64,000 nucleotides of DNA from positions 17,165-81,164 of the forward strand of contig DVJP01000076.1 of assembly GCA_018716725.1 (NCBI GenBank), written 5' to 3'. Position 1 is the first letter of the stretch. The number at the start of each line of letters is the position of its first letter. Positions 1 to 8,630 of the stretch are shown piece by piece. Source of the DNA: Candidatus Merdivicinus excrementipullorum (GTDB lineage Bacteria > Bacillota > Clostridia > Oscillospirales > Ruminococcaceae). The position numbers and the translations under genes were made by a program. Under the pieces are notes generated by a model. That model made no database searches. It saw nothing but the letters and a program-made list of their open reading frames with translations, and was not told the DNA's origin.

Positions 1-120
1 TATTGTAAAGTACATCTGCCTTACAGCAAAATTCGTCCATTTAGCTCCTTGAAGATATTATACCATTGAACCGTCTGGTTGGCAAGTGGATTTCATCCGT
101 TTGCGCCGGAAACCGTCACG
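1..120. other. Short stretch with no gene seen
   Basis: This is the 3' side of dnaE up to the window edge. No convincing reading frame, RNA gene or strong hairpin followed by a T tract is visible. In related Clostridia pfkA often follows dnaE, but nothing here can be assigned to it. Confidence 0.5.
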
Positions 121-3100
121 TTACCGCAAAGCAACGGCATCTTTTCCCAAAAGCCCGGAAAGCTCCTCCAAAAGCTCCTGCTTTCCGCTGACGCAGGGAC
201 GGCCCGGGGGATAATGGTATTTCTTATCTTCATCGAAATAAATCTTCACCGGCGTCTGGCCTGGGTAATCCGCCAGCAGGGTCAGCACCGCCGGAAGGCG
301 GCGGTCGTTTTTGGAATTCATCCGCAAAAACAGGGTCCCGGCAGGCTGGGAATCCCGGAATGCTTCCAGGTCTATGAGCCGGTCAGCCAGCACCTTCGCC
401 GGCTCCTCCTCCCGGAGGGAAATCCGGCCCTCCACCACAAAGGGGGCGTCCTTCTGCAAAACCTGCTGGTAATCCCGGTAAACCGTGGGAAACAGCACCA
501 CCTCAATGGCGCCGCTGCGGTCCTCCAGATTTAAAAAGCACATCATCTGGCCGGACTTGGTGTTCATGGTTTTCTTCCCGGCGGCCATTCCCAAGAGCCG
601 CACCTGCTGGCGGTCCTGGTACCGGCTTTCCTCCGCCGTAATAGCGGCGGCCTCATCCATTTTCCAGCGTTTGGCCAGCAGGCGGTACTCATCCAGGGGA
701 TGCCCAGTCAAATAAAAGCCCAGGGCCTCATACTCCTGGCGGAGCTTTTCTCCAATGGAGGATTCTCCGATCCGGGGGATAGAAAGCTCCGGTTCGGCGA
801 TTTCCGCCGCTGCAAACAGGTTCATTTGGCCCCCGGCATGGCTTCGGGCGTAACCTGCGGCGGAATCCATAGCCGCTTCATGAACTGCCAAAAGTTCTTT
901 GCGGGCATAGCCAAAGCAATCAAAGGCGCCGCACCGGATGAGGTTTTTCAAGGCTTGTTTGTTCAAATCCTTTCCCGCCATCCGTTTGCAAAAGTCCAAA
1001 AGGCCCGTAAAGGGGCCGTTTTTCTTCCGTTCCGCCACAATATTGTCAATAACGGAACGGCCCAATCCCTTGACTGCCAGCAATCCAAAGCGGATGCCTT
1101 CCCCTTCCATCCGGAAGGAACCGGTACTCCGGTTAATGTGGGGCGGCAGGATTTCGATGCCAAGTTCCTTGCATTCCCCCAGATATTCGGTGAGCTTCCC
1201 CGTCCAGTCCAGAATGGAGGTGAGCAGGGCCGCCATATACTGCCGGGGGTAGTGGCATTTCAAATAGGCCGTCTGATAACTGACCACCGAATAAGCGGCG
1301 GCATGGGATTTATTGAAAGCGTATTCCGCGAAGGCGGCCATCTCGTCAAAAATATGGTTGGCCACATCTTCCGGCACCCCGTTGGCCACAGCGCCGACGC
1401 ACTCAAAGGAGCCGTCCTCCCGTTTTTTGCCGTGGATAAAGTTTTCCCGTTCCGCCTGCATCACGTCCACTTTTTTCTTGCCCATAGCCCGGCGCACCAA
1501 ATCTGCCCGGCCGTAGGAGTAGCCTGCCAAAGACCGGCAGACCTGCATCACCTGCTCCTGGTAAAGCAGAACGCCGCAGGTTACCCGCAGAATCGGCTCC
1601 AAAAGGGGCGTTTCATAGCGGATCTGCTCCGGATGGAACCGGTTGCGGATATAAGTGTCAATGGAGGAGCTGGGGCCGGGACGGTAAAGGGAGGTGGCCG
1701 CCGTCAAATCCTCGATACAGTTTGGCTTCATGGCAACCAGCATCCGCCGCATCCCCGCCGACTCAAACTGGAACACCCCTTCCGTTTCCCCCTTGGAAAA
1801 CATGGCGAACACTGCCGGATCCTCCAGGGAAATTTTATCTATGGAAAATTCCGGCTCTGTTTTGCGGACAGCGTGGACCGTGTGGTCAATGACCGAAAGG
1901 TTCCGAAGGCCCAAAAAGTCCATTTTTAACAGACCCAGTTCTTCCAAAGTGGTCATGGGAAACTGAGTCACGATAGATTCGTCACTTTTTGCCAAAGGGA
2001 CGTACTCGTCCACCGGCTTGGCGGTAATGACAACGCCGGCGGCATGGGTGGAAGCGTGCCGGGGCATCCCTTCCACCTTTTTGGCCATATCCAGCAATTC
2101 TTTTACCTGAAGGTCGGTGTCATAGAGGGTTTTTAAAGATTTTTCCTCGGAAAGGGCCGCGTCCAGGGTAATTTTCAGCCGGTTTGGAATGAGCTTTGCC
2201 ACCCGGTCCACAGCCTGGTAGCTCATTCCCAAAGCCCGGCCCACGTCCCGGACCGCCGCTTTGGCCGCCATGGTCCCGAAGGTGGTAATCTGGGCCACAT
2301 GGTCAGCCCCATACCGGCGCACCACATAATCGATGACCTCACCCCGTCGTTCATCGGAAAAGTCCACGTCGAAGTCCGGCATGCTCACCCGTTCCGGATT
2401 GAGGAACCGCTCAAAAATCAGCTGGTATTTAATGGGGTCCACACCGGTAATGCCCATGCAGTATGCCAAAAGGCTCCCGGCCCCGGAGCCCCGCCCCGGC
2501 CCCACCGGGATGTCCCGGCTTTTGGCGTAGCGGATAAAATCGTAGACGATCAGGTAATAATCCACATACCCCATCTTCTTGACCACGCTCATCTCGTAGT
2601 CAAACCGCTCCTGCAATTCCGGCGTGATCGTGCCGTACCGTTTTTTCAATCCACGAGTGCAGAGGTCGGTAAAATATTCCTCGGAAGTCCGGCCGTCCGG
2701 GGTTTCAAAGTGTGGCAGCTGGGTTTTGCCGAAAGTAAATTCTACCTGACACCGGGCGGCAATGGCGGCGGTGTTGTCCAAAGCGTCCTCAAAGCCGGGA
2801 AGGGCCTTTTCCATTTCCTCCCGGCTTTTCAGGTAAAATTCCTCGGTGGGGAATTCCATGTCGTTTTGCTCGTCAACGGTGTGGTTGGTTTGGATGCACA
2901 CCAGCACGTTCTGCATCCGGGCGTCCTCTTTTTTCAGGTAATGGCAGTCGTTGGTGGCGGCCAGGGGGATGCCCGTTTCCTTAGAAAGGCGGCGCAGCAA
3001 GGGCAGAATCCGCCGCTGTTCCTCAATGCCGTGATCCTGCACCTCAAGGAAGTAATTCCCTTCCCCGAAAATATCCCGGTAGCGCAGGGCCGTTTCCTTG

Positions 3101-3564
3101 GCCCCGGAAAAGTCCCCAGTGGACAGCTTCCGTGGGATTTCCCCTGCCAGGCAGGCCGATAAAGCAATAAGCCCTTCATGGTATTTTTCCAGCAGCTCCA
3201 AATCCACCCGGGGCTTGCTGTAAAAGCCCTCGATATACCCGGCGGAAACCAGCTTAATAAGGTTTTGGTAGCCCTGCTGGTTTTCGCAGAGCAAAACCAG
3301 GTGGTAGGGCTTGTTGTCCACCTGGAACACCTTGTCGAACCGGGTCCGGGGGGCCACATAGACCTCGCAGCCGATAATGGGCTTTACCCCCTCTTTTTTG
3401 CAGGCCTTATAAAAATCCACCACGCCGTACATGCAGCCGTGGTCGGTAATGGCGCAGGCCTCCTGACCGGCTTCCTTGACCCGCTTGGGAAGCTCGGAAA
3501 TCCGGCATGCCCCGTCTAACAGGCTGTATTCTGTGTGCAGATGCAGATGGACAAAGGGTTTCAT
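121..3564 (-). CDS. dnaE: DNA polymerase III subunit alpha (DnaE type)
   Basis: Catalytic alpha subunit of a replicative DNA polymerase III, acting at the replication fork in the cytoplasm. The 1147-residue protein opens with a PHP domain (HLHTEYSLLDGACRI). The polymerase core carries the catalytic aspartate motif PDFDVDFSDERR near residue 400, followed by the conserved PRHASTHAAGVVI segment. Helix-hairpin-helix elements and a C-terminal OB-fold (around LLGMAAGKKTMNTKSG) follow. Its length and domain order fit DnaE1/DnaE3-type alpha subunits rather than PolC, which has an inserted exonuclease domain. It ends a minus-strand block that includes whiA, rapZ and murB, an order common in Clostridia. 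The start ATG is in the expected position for the family. Confidence 0.97.
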   Translation of the reverse strand: MKPFVHLHLHTEYSLLDGACRISELPKRVKEAGQEACAITDHGCMYGVVDFYKACKKEGVKPIIGCEVYVAPRTRFDKVFQVDNKPYHLVLLCENQQGYQNLIKLVSAGYIEGFYSKPRVDLELLEKYHEGLIALSACLAGEIPRKLSTGDFSGAKETALRYRDIFGEGNYFLEVQDHGIEEQRRILPLLRRLSKETGIPLAATNDCHYLKKEDARMQNVLVCIQTNHTVDEQNDMEFPTEEFYLKSREEMEKALPGFEDALDNTAAIAARCQVEFTFGKTQLPHFETPDGRTSEEYFTDLCTRGLKKRYGTITPELQERFDYEMSVVKKMGYVDYYLIVYDFIRYAKSRDIPVGPGRGSGAGSLLAYCMGITGVDPIKYQLIFERFLNPERVSMPDFDVDFSDERRGEVIDYVVRRYGADHVAQITTFGTMAAKAAVRDVGRALGMSYQAVDRVAKLIPNRLKITLDAALSEEKSLKTLYDTDLQVKELLDMAKKVEGMPRHASTHAAGVVITAKPVDEYVPLAKSDESIVTQFPMTTLEELGLLKMDFLGLRNLSVIDHTVHAVRKTEPEFSIDKISLEDPAVFAMFSKGETEGVFQFESAGMRRMLVAMKPNCIEDLTAATSLYRPGPSSSIDTYIRNRFHPEQIRYETPLLEPILRVTCGVLLYQEQVMQVCRSLAGYSYGRADLVRRAMGKKKVDVMQAERENFIHGKKREDGSFECVGAVANGVPEDVANHIFDEMAAFAEYAFNKSHAAAYSVVSYQTAYLKCHYPRQYMAALLTSILDWTGKLTEYLGECKELGIEILPPHINRSTGSFRMEGEGIRFGLLAVKGLGRSVIDNIVAERKKNGPFTGLLDFCKRMAGKDLNKQALKNLIRCGAFDCFGYARKELLAVHEAAMDSAAGYARSHAGGQMNLFAAAEIAEPELSIPRIGESSIGEKLRQEYEALGFYLTGHPLDEYRLLAKRWKMDEAAAITAEESRYQDRQQVRLLGMAAGKKTMNTKSGQMMCFLNLEDRSGAIEVVLFPTVYRDYQQVLQKDAPFVVEGRISLREEEPAKVLADRLIDLEAFRDSQPAGTLFLRMNSKNDRRLPAVLTLLADYPGQTPVKIYFDEDKKYHYPPGRPCVSGKQELLEELSGLLGKDAVALR

Positions 3565-3579
3565 AGCTTCCCTCCTACT

Positions 3580-4149
3580 TCAACATTCCGTTTCTTTCGC
3601 AAATATACCTTGTGAATATGTCCACAAAATTCCCTGGGCGTCCTCAAAATAAAGAATTTTTAAATCCGGGCTGGCGCCGTATAGGAAGAATCCCCGTCCC
3701 AGTTTTTGAAAAGCTGTCCGCTCCTGCTCCGTGGTTTTTGTAAGCAGATGAAACGAGCGTTCACATCGCTCAATCCATCGCTTTTCATAATCCACGGCTG
3801 AAAGGATTCTTTGGGACAAATCGGCCACTGTGCAAAGGCTAAAGCGTTCACACCACCGGATATCCTCCCGGTACAAAGTTGGGCCGGGTTCCTTGATAAT
3901 GATTTCGTCCTCATCGTACAATACGGGAAGTTCCAAAATTCCCATGGAAAATGCCGCAAAAGCCCGGGTGTGCCCGTCCGTTAAGGTATACCGGCCGTTT
4001 CCAAAATCGTGGACCGGCAGAGGCTGGCACCGCGCTATAGTATCAGGCGAAAGCCATGTCCGGACCCGGGCAAGCTTTTCCTCGCTCAAATAAAGCTGGC
4101 TGATTCCCAGCTCCAAAACAGGCATCTGCCGGATCCCATCAAATCTCAT
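3580..4149 (-). CDS. ParB/sulfiredoxin-fold domain protein, function unknown
   Basis: A 189-residue cytoplasmic protein. The first ~100 residues resemble the ParB N-terminal / sulfiredoxin-like fold: a PLPVHDFGNGRYTLTDGHTR-type segment matches the 'v..G.y.l.DGHtR..A' signature of that superfamily. The rest (ERCERSFHLLTKTTEQ onwards) shows no domain I recognise. The ORF track starts 21 codons earlier, but those codons lie inside the upstream MFS gene; the ATG encoding MRFDGIRQ overlaps the MFS stop by 11 bases and is the more likely start. There is no partition gene next to it and no helix-turn-helix is visible, so a role in plasmid or chromosome partition is unlikely. Stand-alone ParB-like domains can be nucleotide-dependent enzymes, but no substrate can be read from the sequence. 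Confidence 0.7.
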   Translation of the reverse strand: MRFDGIRQMPVLELGISQLYLSEEKLARVRTWLSPDTIARCQPLPVHDFGNGRYTLTDGHTRAFAAFSMGILELPVLYDEDEIIIKEPGPTLYREDIRWCERFSLCTVADLSQRILSAVDYEKRWIERCERSFHLLTKTTEQERTAFQKLGRGFFLYGASPDLKILYFEDAQGILWTYSQGIFAKETEC

Positions 4150-5374
4150 GCTTTTTCTCCCGCCGCAGGATCCCTGTGACAAGAATGCCCAGAATCGGGA
4201 AAACCGCGGCAATCAAAAGCCCTGCTTTCATACCGATCTGGTCGGCAGTCAAGCCCATATTGGCGGCCCAATTCACCAGGGATTCGTTTTCCATGGCCGT
4301 ATCTACCACAATCCCCACCAGCTGAGGTCCAACAGAGCCGCCCAGATCGCCGCCTGCCGCCATCAGGGCGAAAACCGCCACTCCGGCCGTGGGAAATTTA
4401 TCCGACGCCACCAGCAGGCTGCCCGGCCAGAGCATGGACACGCAAAAGCCCGTCAATCCGCAGGCAATCAGCCCCACAAGGGCAATATTGGAAAAAGCGG
4501 CGGTGAGATAGCAGACAGCCGCGCCGATTGTCCCGGCAAAAAGCACCCGTCGGATGTGCTTCCCATATTTGGCATATAGAGAACGTCCCAGTCCTAACAT
4601 CACCGCGAACATGGCCACCCCGAAAATATCCCCGTAAACCTTGGGGATGTTTAGGGCTTTTTCCAGGTAGCTGGAACTCCACTGGGACATGGTGCATTCG
4701 CTGGCCCCGCCTAAGAAAATGCACAGAAAGCAGAGGATTAAGGCGGGCTGGCGGATAAGCTTCACCACGCCGCCGCTTTTTTCCGGCGTCTGCATGGGAG
4801 GGACCGGCTGCTTGTGGTACAAAACCGCGCTGGCCGCCGGAATCAGCGTCCAGAGGATAGCCAGCCAGTGCCAGTTTTCCCCGCCGAACACCTTCAAGAA
4901 GAGGGTGCTGACAATGACCACCCCCACCACGCCCCAGGCGTAGATAGAGTGGAGCTTGCTCATTTCCCGTTCCGGGTTTTCCGCCGGGATGGCCGCAATG
5001 ACGGGGCTGATAAGCACCTCTGCAAGCCCTCCGGAGGAGGCGAACACAACGCTCCCCAAAAACAGCCCAAAATACGCCGTTTCCGGGAAAAACAGCGGAT
5101 ATAATGCATAGATCAAAAGCCCGGCCGCAGTAATCACAGGGATGGCCCGCACGGTCTTTTCGATGTTAAACTTATGAGAATAAAAAGAAAAAATCAGGTC
5201 GATGAACAGCTGAGTGCAAAAATTCACCAAAACCAGCGTTCCCAGCAGGGCGTAGGAAATCCCATACAGCTCCCGGAAGGAAACAAACAGCAGAGGCTGC
5301 AAAGAACCAACCACAGACATAGAAAGGTTGGTGGAATAACAGGCGTATTTTAAGCGTCGGTAATCTGGCTGCAT
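4139..5374 (-). CDS. MFS transporter
   Basis: Major facilitator superfamily membrane transporter of about 411 residues with roughly twelve hydrophobic segments, starting with the LLFVSFRELYGISYALLGT region. A typical MFS loop basic patch (LYAKYGKHIRR) lies between the halves. Substrate cannot be assigned; the overall look is of the sugar/fucose-permease-like branch. The ORF track start is a GTG (5389) sharing a base with the stop of the upstream thioesterase. The ATG five codons later (MQPDYRRLKY) is preceded by GGGGGAA at good spacing and is preferred here. It is translationally coupled to the thioesterase upstream and overlaps the ParB-like gene downstream. Confidence 0.85.
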   Translation of the reverse strand: MQPDYRRLKYACYSTNLSMSVVGSLQPLLFVSFRELYGISYALLGTLVLVNFCTQLFIDLIFSFYSHKFNIEKTVRAIPVITAAGLLIYALYPLFFPETAYFGLFLGSVVFASSGGLAEVLISPVIAAIPAENPEREMSKLHSIYAWGVVGVVIVSTLFLKVFGGENWHWLAILWTLIPAASAVLYHKQPVPPMQTPEKSGGVVKLIRQPALILCFLCIFLGGASECTMSQWSSSYLEKALNIPKVYGDIFGVAMFAVMLGLGRSLYAKYGKHIRRVLFAGTIGAAVCYLTAAFSNIALVGLIACGLTGFCVSMLWPGSLLVASDKFPTAGVAVFALMAAGGDLGGSVGPQLVGIVVDTAMENESLVNWAANMGLTADQIGMKAGLLIAAVFPILGILVTGILRREKKHEI

Positions 5375-5388
5375 GCGAAGTTCCCCCA

Positions 5389-5790
5389 CTATTTGGACTG
5401 CACTACGAAGCCTGTCCCCGTCACTTCCGCCACAGGGGCGCCCAGCTCGTCCCGAATAGAAACGGTGTAGTAACCGGTGCTGCGGCCCTGCTTGACCCGT
5501 TTGGCCTCGGCGATAAGGCGGCTGCCCTTGGCCGTACCAAGGTAAGAAATCTGGCTGGTTAAGGTAACCACGCTTTTCTCCCCGCAGTTGGCCGCCACAG
5601 CGAAGGCGAAATCCGCCAGGGTAAAAATAGCCCCGCCCATGACGGCCCCTCTGGCGTTGCGGTGGATGTCCGAAAGTTCCATGGAGCAGCGGGCGAACCC
5701 GTCCTCCGCCTCATCAATAACCGCCCCGGCGGCTTTTGTCGCAAAAAGATCCCCGGAAAAATATTCCCGGATTTCATCCAGTGATTTCAT
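5389..5790 (-). CDS. PaaI-family hotdog-fold thioesterase
   Basis: Likely acyl-CoA thioesterase of the PaaI/YbgC-like hotdog superfamily, 133 residues. The catalytic-helix region reads NARGAVMGGAIFTLADFAFA, matching the 'G..mHGG.i.tlaD.a.g.A' signature of PaaI proteins. The following strand LTSQISYLGTAKG is also typical of the fold. The ORF track extends 44 codons upstream into whiA. The ATG at MKSLDEIREY overlaps the whiA stop as ATGA, showing tight translational coupling. The natural substrate is unknown; phenylacetyl-CoA-type or housekeeping acyl-CoA hydrolysis are both possible. It is part of the whiA-thioesterase-MFS run. Confidence 0.85.
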   Translation of the reverse strand: MKSLDEIREYFSGDLFATKAAGAVIDEAEDGFARCSMELSDIHRNARGAVMGGAIFTLADFAFAVAANCGEKSVVTLTSQISYLGTAKGSRLIAEAKRVKQGRSTGYYTVSIRDELGAPVAEVTGTGFVVQSK

Positions 5791-6716
5791 CTTGACACAT
5801 CCTTTTCTTCCGTATTGGCCCGCAGTTCCTGGGCAGCCTGCTGAATCCGTTTCAAACGGTGGTTGACCCCGGACCGGCTCAAAGGCGGGTTCAGCATAGC
5901 CGCCAGCTCCCGCAGAGAACATTCCGGGTTTTCCAGCCGCAGTTCCGCCAAAGGCCGCAGTTCCTCGTCTAAATAGGACAACCCGCGCCGTTCCTTAATA
6001 TAAGCAATATCCGCCACCTGGCTCCGGGACGCGCTGACGGTTTTGTCCAGGTTTGCCGTTTCGCAGTTGGTAGCCCGGTTCACCTTGTTGCGCATTCCCT
6101 TGACAATTTTAATGTCCATGAGCTTTAAAGTGGCCTTTGTGGCCCCGATCCAGGTGAGGAAATCCTCGATTTGCTCGCTTTCCTTCATGTACAAAATAAA
6201 ATTCCCTTTGCGGCGGGAGATTTTCCACTGCATCCCGGCGCTTTTTCCCAGCAAAAAGGCCTCCTCCGCCAGATAGGCGCTGGGGGCGGCCAGTTCCAGG
6301 TGGTATTCCCTCTCCGGGTTAGTTACAGAGCCGTAGAGCAGGAAAAGCCCCCGAAAAAACGCCGCCTGGCAGCAGGGGTTTTCCAAAAGCGAAGGGTTAA
6401 GCCCCGGCAGCCGCAGCCCCAGACGCTGGGAAAGCAGCTCCCTTTGGCAGGCGTCCTCTATGAAAACGCTGTACCGCCCGGCGTCCCCGGATTCTTTGTG
6501 CAAATCGGTGCGGACAGTGACAAAAACGCCGGTTAATTCTACGGCAAGCTGGGCAAAATATTCGGCAGTTTGCTTGGAGCCGGTGGTAAACACCTGCCCG
6601 TCGGCGGCAAAGCTGCGGCTGAACAGCAGCATCCCGTAAAGCCCGGCCCAGGCGCAGCATTTCCGCCGGATATCCAGCCGGCATAATTCCCGTTTGACTT
6701 CCTGGCTGAACGTCAT
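5787..6716 (-). CDS. whiA: WhiA DNA-binding/division regulator
   Basis: WhiA family protein (about 309 residues): an N-terminal LAGLIDADG-like domain fused to a C-terminal helix-turn-helix. In Bacillota it influences cell division and chromosome organisation; in actinomycetes it is a sporulation regulator. The N-terminus MTFSQEVKREL is canonical, as is the C-terminal LRELAAMLNPPLSRSGVNHR helix-turn-helix core. The ORF track starts three codons earlier at a TTG; the ATG with AAGGGG upstream is preferred. It follows rapZ by only a few bases and overlaps the thioesterase by ATGA, so it sits inside an operon. The yvcK gene commonly found between rapZ and whiA is absent here. Confidence 0.95.
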   Translation of the reverse strand: MTFSQEVKRELCRLDIRRKCCAWAGLYGMLLFSRSFAADGQVFTTGSKQTAEYFAQLAVELTGVFVTVRTDLHKESGDAGRYSVFIEDACQRELLSQRLGLRLPGLNPSLLENPCCQAAFFRGLFLLYGSVTNPEREYHLELAAPSAYLAEEAFLLGKSAGMQWKISRRKGNFILYMKESEQIEDFLTWIGATKATLKLMDIKIVKGMRNKVNRATNCETANLDKTVSASRSQVADIAYIKERRGLSYLDEELRPLAELRLENPECSLRELAAMLNPPLSRSGVNHRLKRIQQAAQELRANTEEKDVSR

Positions 6717-6732
6717 CCTTCTCAAGCCCCTT

Positions 6733-7590
6733 CTATTTGGCGATGTCCCGGTGCAGTACCCGGACGTTGTGGTTCTGGTCAGACAGATACTGGTAAAGCA
6801 GCTCCGCGAAGGTCACGCTGCGGTGCTTGCCGCCGGTACAGCCGACCCCGATCATCAGCTGGGTCTTCCCCTCCTTTTGATAAAGAGGGATCAGGAAGGA
6901 AATCAGGTCTTTCAATTTTTCCAGCAGTTTTCTGGAATCCTCGGAATCCATAACATAATTCCGCACTTCCTCATCCAGCCCGGTTTTGGGCTTTAAGTCA
7001 TCCACATAAAAGGGGTTGGGCAGGCACCGGACGTCGAATACCAGGTCGGCTTCCGCCGGAACCCCGTATTTAAACCCGAAGGACATGACGTTGACCAGCA
7101 TGCTGTTGCGGATATTGTCTAAGAAAATATTGTTCATCCGCTGTTTTAGCTCGTTGGCGGACAGGTGGGTGGTGTCGATGATGTAATCCGCCCGTTCCCT
7201 GGCCGGCTTCAGCAAAATCCGCTCGTTGCGGATGGCTTCCTCCAAACCGCCCTTCACCAGGTCCGCCAAGGGATGGCGGCGGCGGGTTTCCTTATACCGC
7301 CGGACCAGTTCTTGATTGGAGGCGTCCAGAAACAGGAGCTTATATTCCAAGCCTTTGTCTTTCAGCTCATCCAGCTGTTCAAAAAGCCCGTAAAACATGT
7401 CGCCGCCCCGCAGATCGGTGACAATGGCAATCCGGTTAATCTGGCTGTTCCCGGCCAGGCAGATTTCCGCTACCTTGGAAATCAGCTGGGGGGGCATATT
7501 GTCCACGCAGTAAAAGCCAATATCTTCCAAGGCGTCCACTGCCCGGGATTTTCCCGCGCCGGATAAGCCGGTTACAATCAAAAAGTCCAT
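6733..7590 (-). CDS. rapZ: RapZ/YvcJ nucleotide-binding protein
   Basis: P-loop protein of the RapZ/YvcJ family, 285 residues. In Enterobacteria RapZ is an RNase E adaptor controlling glmS via small RNAs; in Bacillus YvcJ is a GTP/ATP-binding protein linked to competence. The Walker A motif is visible at the N-terminus (VTGLSGAGKSRA). The C-terminal conserved segment IGVGCTGGKHRSVTFAE, which is the hallmark of the family, is intact. A conserved central DLRGGDMF motif is also present. It sits 21 bases downstream of murB and 16 upstream of the preferred whiA start, in the standard clostridial order. Confidence 0.96.
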   Translation of the reverse strand: MDFLIVTGLSGAGKSRAVDALEDIGFYCVDNMPPQLISKVAEICLAGNSQINRIAIVTDLRGGDMFYGLFEQLDELKDKGLEYKLLFLDASNQELVRRYKETRRRHPLADLVKGGLEEAIRNERILLKPARERADYIIDTTHLSANELKQRMNNIFLDNIRNSMLVNVMSFGFKYGVPAEADLVFDVRCLPNPFYVDDLKPKTGLDEEVRNYVMDSEDSRKLLEKLKDLISFLIPLYQKEGKTQLMIGVGCTGGKHRSVTFAELLYQYLSDQNHNVRVLHRDIAK

Positions 7591-7611
7591 TTCCTTTTCC
7601 CTCCTGTCAAA

Positions 7612-8514
7612 TCAGCGGAGCAGCTGCACTTCCCGTTCCAGCGTAAAACCGGTCTGCTCCTTCACCACCCGCTGTACATGGGCAGCCAGCTCTAAAACCT
7701 CCCTGCAGGTGGCGTTTCCCGCGTTGATGAGAAAACCGCTGTGTTTTTCACTGACCATGGCGTCCCCGATGCGGAAGCCTTTTAGGCCGCACTGCTCAAT
7801 CAAAGCGGCGGCATAGGCCCCCTCCGGGCGCTTAAAGGTGCTTCCGGCGCTGGGATATTCCAAAGGCTGCTTGGCCTTCCGGCGGCCCAGCAGATCATCC
7901 ATTTTTGCCTGGATTGCCGCAGGGTCGCCATTTTGCAGCTTCAGGGCCACTTTCGTGATGCAGTAATTTTTCCCGCTGTATACGCTGCGGCGGTAACGGT
8001 ATTCCAGTTCTTCCCCGGAAAAGCGGCCGATTGTCCCGTTTTCATCCACATGCTCGCACCAGGCCACCACGTCTTTATATTCCCCGCCGTAGGCCCCGGC
8101 GTTCATGTACGCGCCGCCGCCTACGCTCCCGGGGATCCCCCAGGAAAATTCCAGCCCGGTAAGGCCGTTTTCCAGCGCCGCCTGGCAGGCCTTGGCCATA
8201 GTTGCCCCAGCTTCGCAAATCAGGGTTTCCCCTTCCACAGCAATCCGGGAAAAATCCTGCCCCAGCAGCAGGATCACGCCGTCAAAGCCCTGGTCTGCCG
8301 CCAAAAGGTTGGAGCCTTTCCCCATTACGAACAAACGGCATTGTCCGTGCAGCAGGCGGATTGCCTTTGCAACTTCCTCCGTACTTTTTGGGAAAAGCAT
8401 GACCGCCGCCGGGCCGCCGATGCGGAAGCTGGTATAGTGTTTCAGCGGCTCATTTTCCCGGTACTGGCAGCCGGACTGCCCGCAGAGCCTTAAAATATCC
8501 TCTCGGTTTTCCAT
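7612..8514 (-). CDS. murB: UDP-N-acetylenolpyruvoylglucosamine reductase
   Basis: MurB reduces UDP-GlcNAc-enolpyruvate to UDP-MurNAc with NADPH and FAD, the second committed step of peptidoglycan synthesis in the cytoplasm. The 300-residue protein has the FAD-binding segments MGKGSNLLAADQGFDG and GLEFSWGIPGSVGGGAYMNA, the YRRSVYSG region, and the C-terminal SAGSTFKRPEGAYAA and FLINAGNAT blocks. The length and absence of a long insertion fit the type IIa/IIb enzymes of Gram-positives. It lies between the glucokinase gene and rapZ, separated from the former by two strong hairpins. Confidence 0.97.
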   Translation of the reverse strand: MENREDILRLCGQSGCQYRENEPLKHYTSFRIGGPAAVMLFPKSTEEVAKAIRLLHGQCRLFVMGKGSNLLAADQGFDGVILLLGQDFSRIAVEGETLICEAGATMAKACQAALENGLTGLEFSWGIPGSVGGGAYMNAGAYGGEYKDVVAWCEHVDENGTIGRFSGEELEYRYRRSVYSGKNYCITKVALKLQNGDPAAIQAKMDDLLGRRKAKQPLEYPSAGSTFKRPEGAYAAALIEQCGLKGFRIGDAMVSEKHSGFLINAGNATCREVLELAAHVQRVVKEQTGFTLEREVQLLR

Positions 8515-8536
8515 ATGACCTCCAAAATCAGGGAAT

Positions 8537-8607
8537 CTTTCGCCCCAAATTACCCGGTATCCGGTAATCTTGGGCGAAAGGGCGGCCCGGCTGAACGCCA
8601 GGCCGCC
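8537..8607 (-). terminator. Two consecutive strong hairpins between glk and murB
   Basis: The 117-base gap contains a long near-perfect inverted repeat (CTTTCGCCC...GGGCGAAAG, arms continuing towards the centre) followed by a second hairpin GGCGGCC...GGCCGCC. A clear U tract is missing on the minus strand, so this may terminate part of the glk transcript, process it, or stabilise an mRNA end rather than act as a classical terminator. Confidence 0.5.
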
Positions 8608-8630
8608 GCTTCCGTCTTATCGTCAATTCC

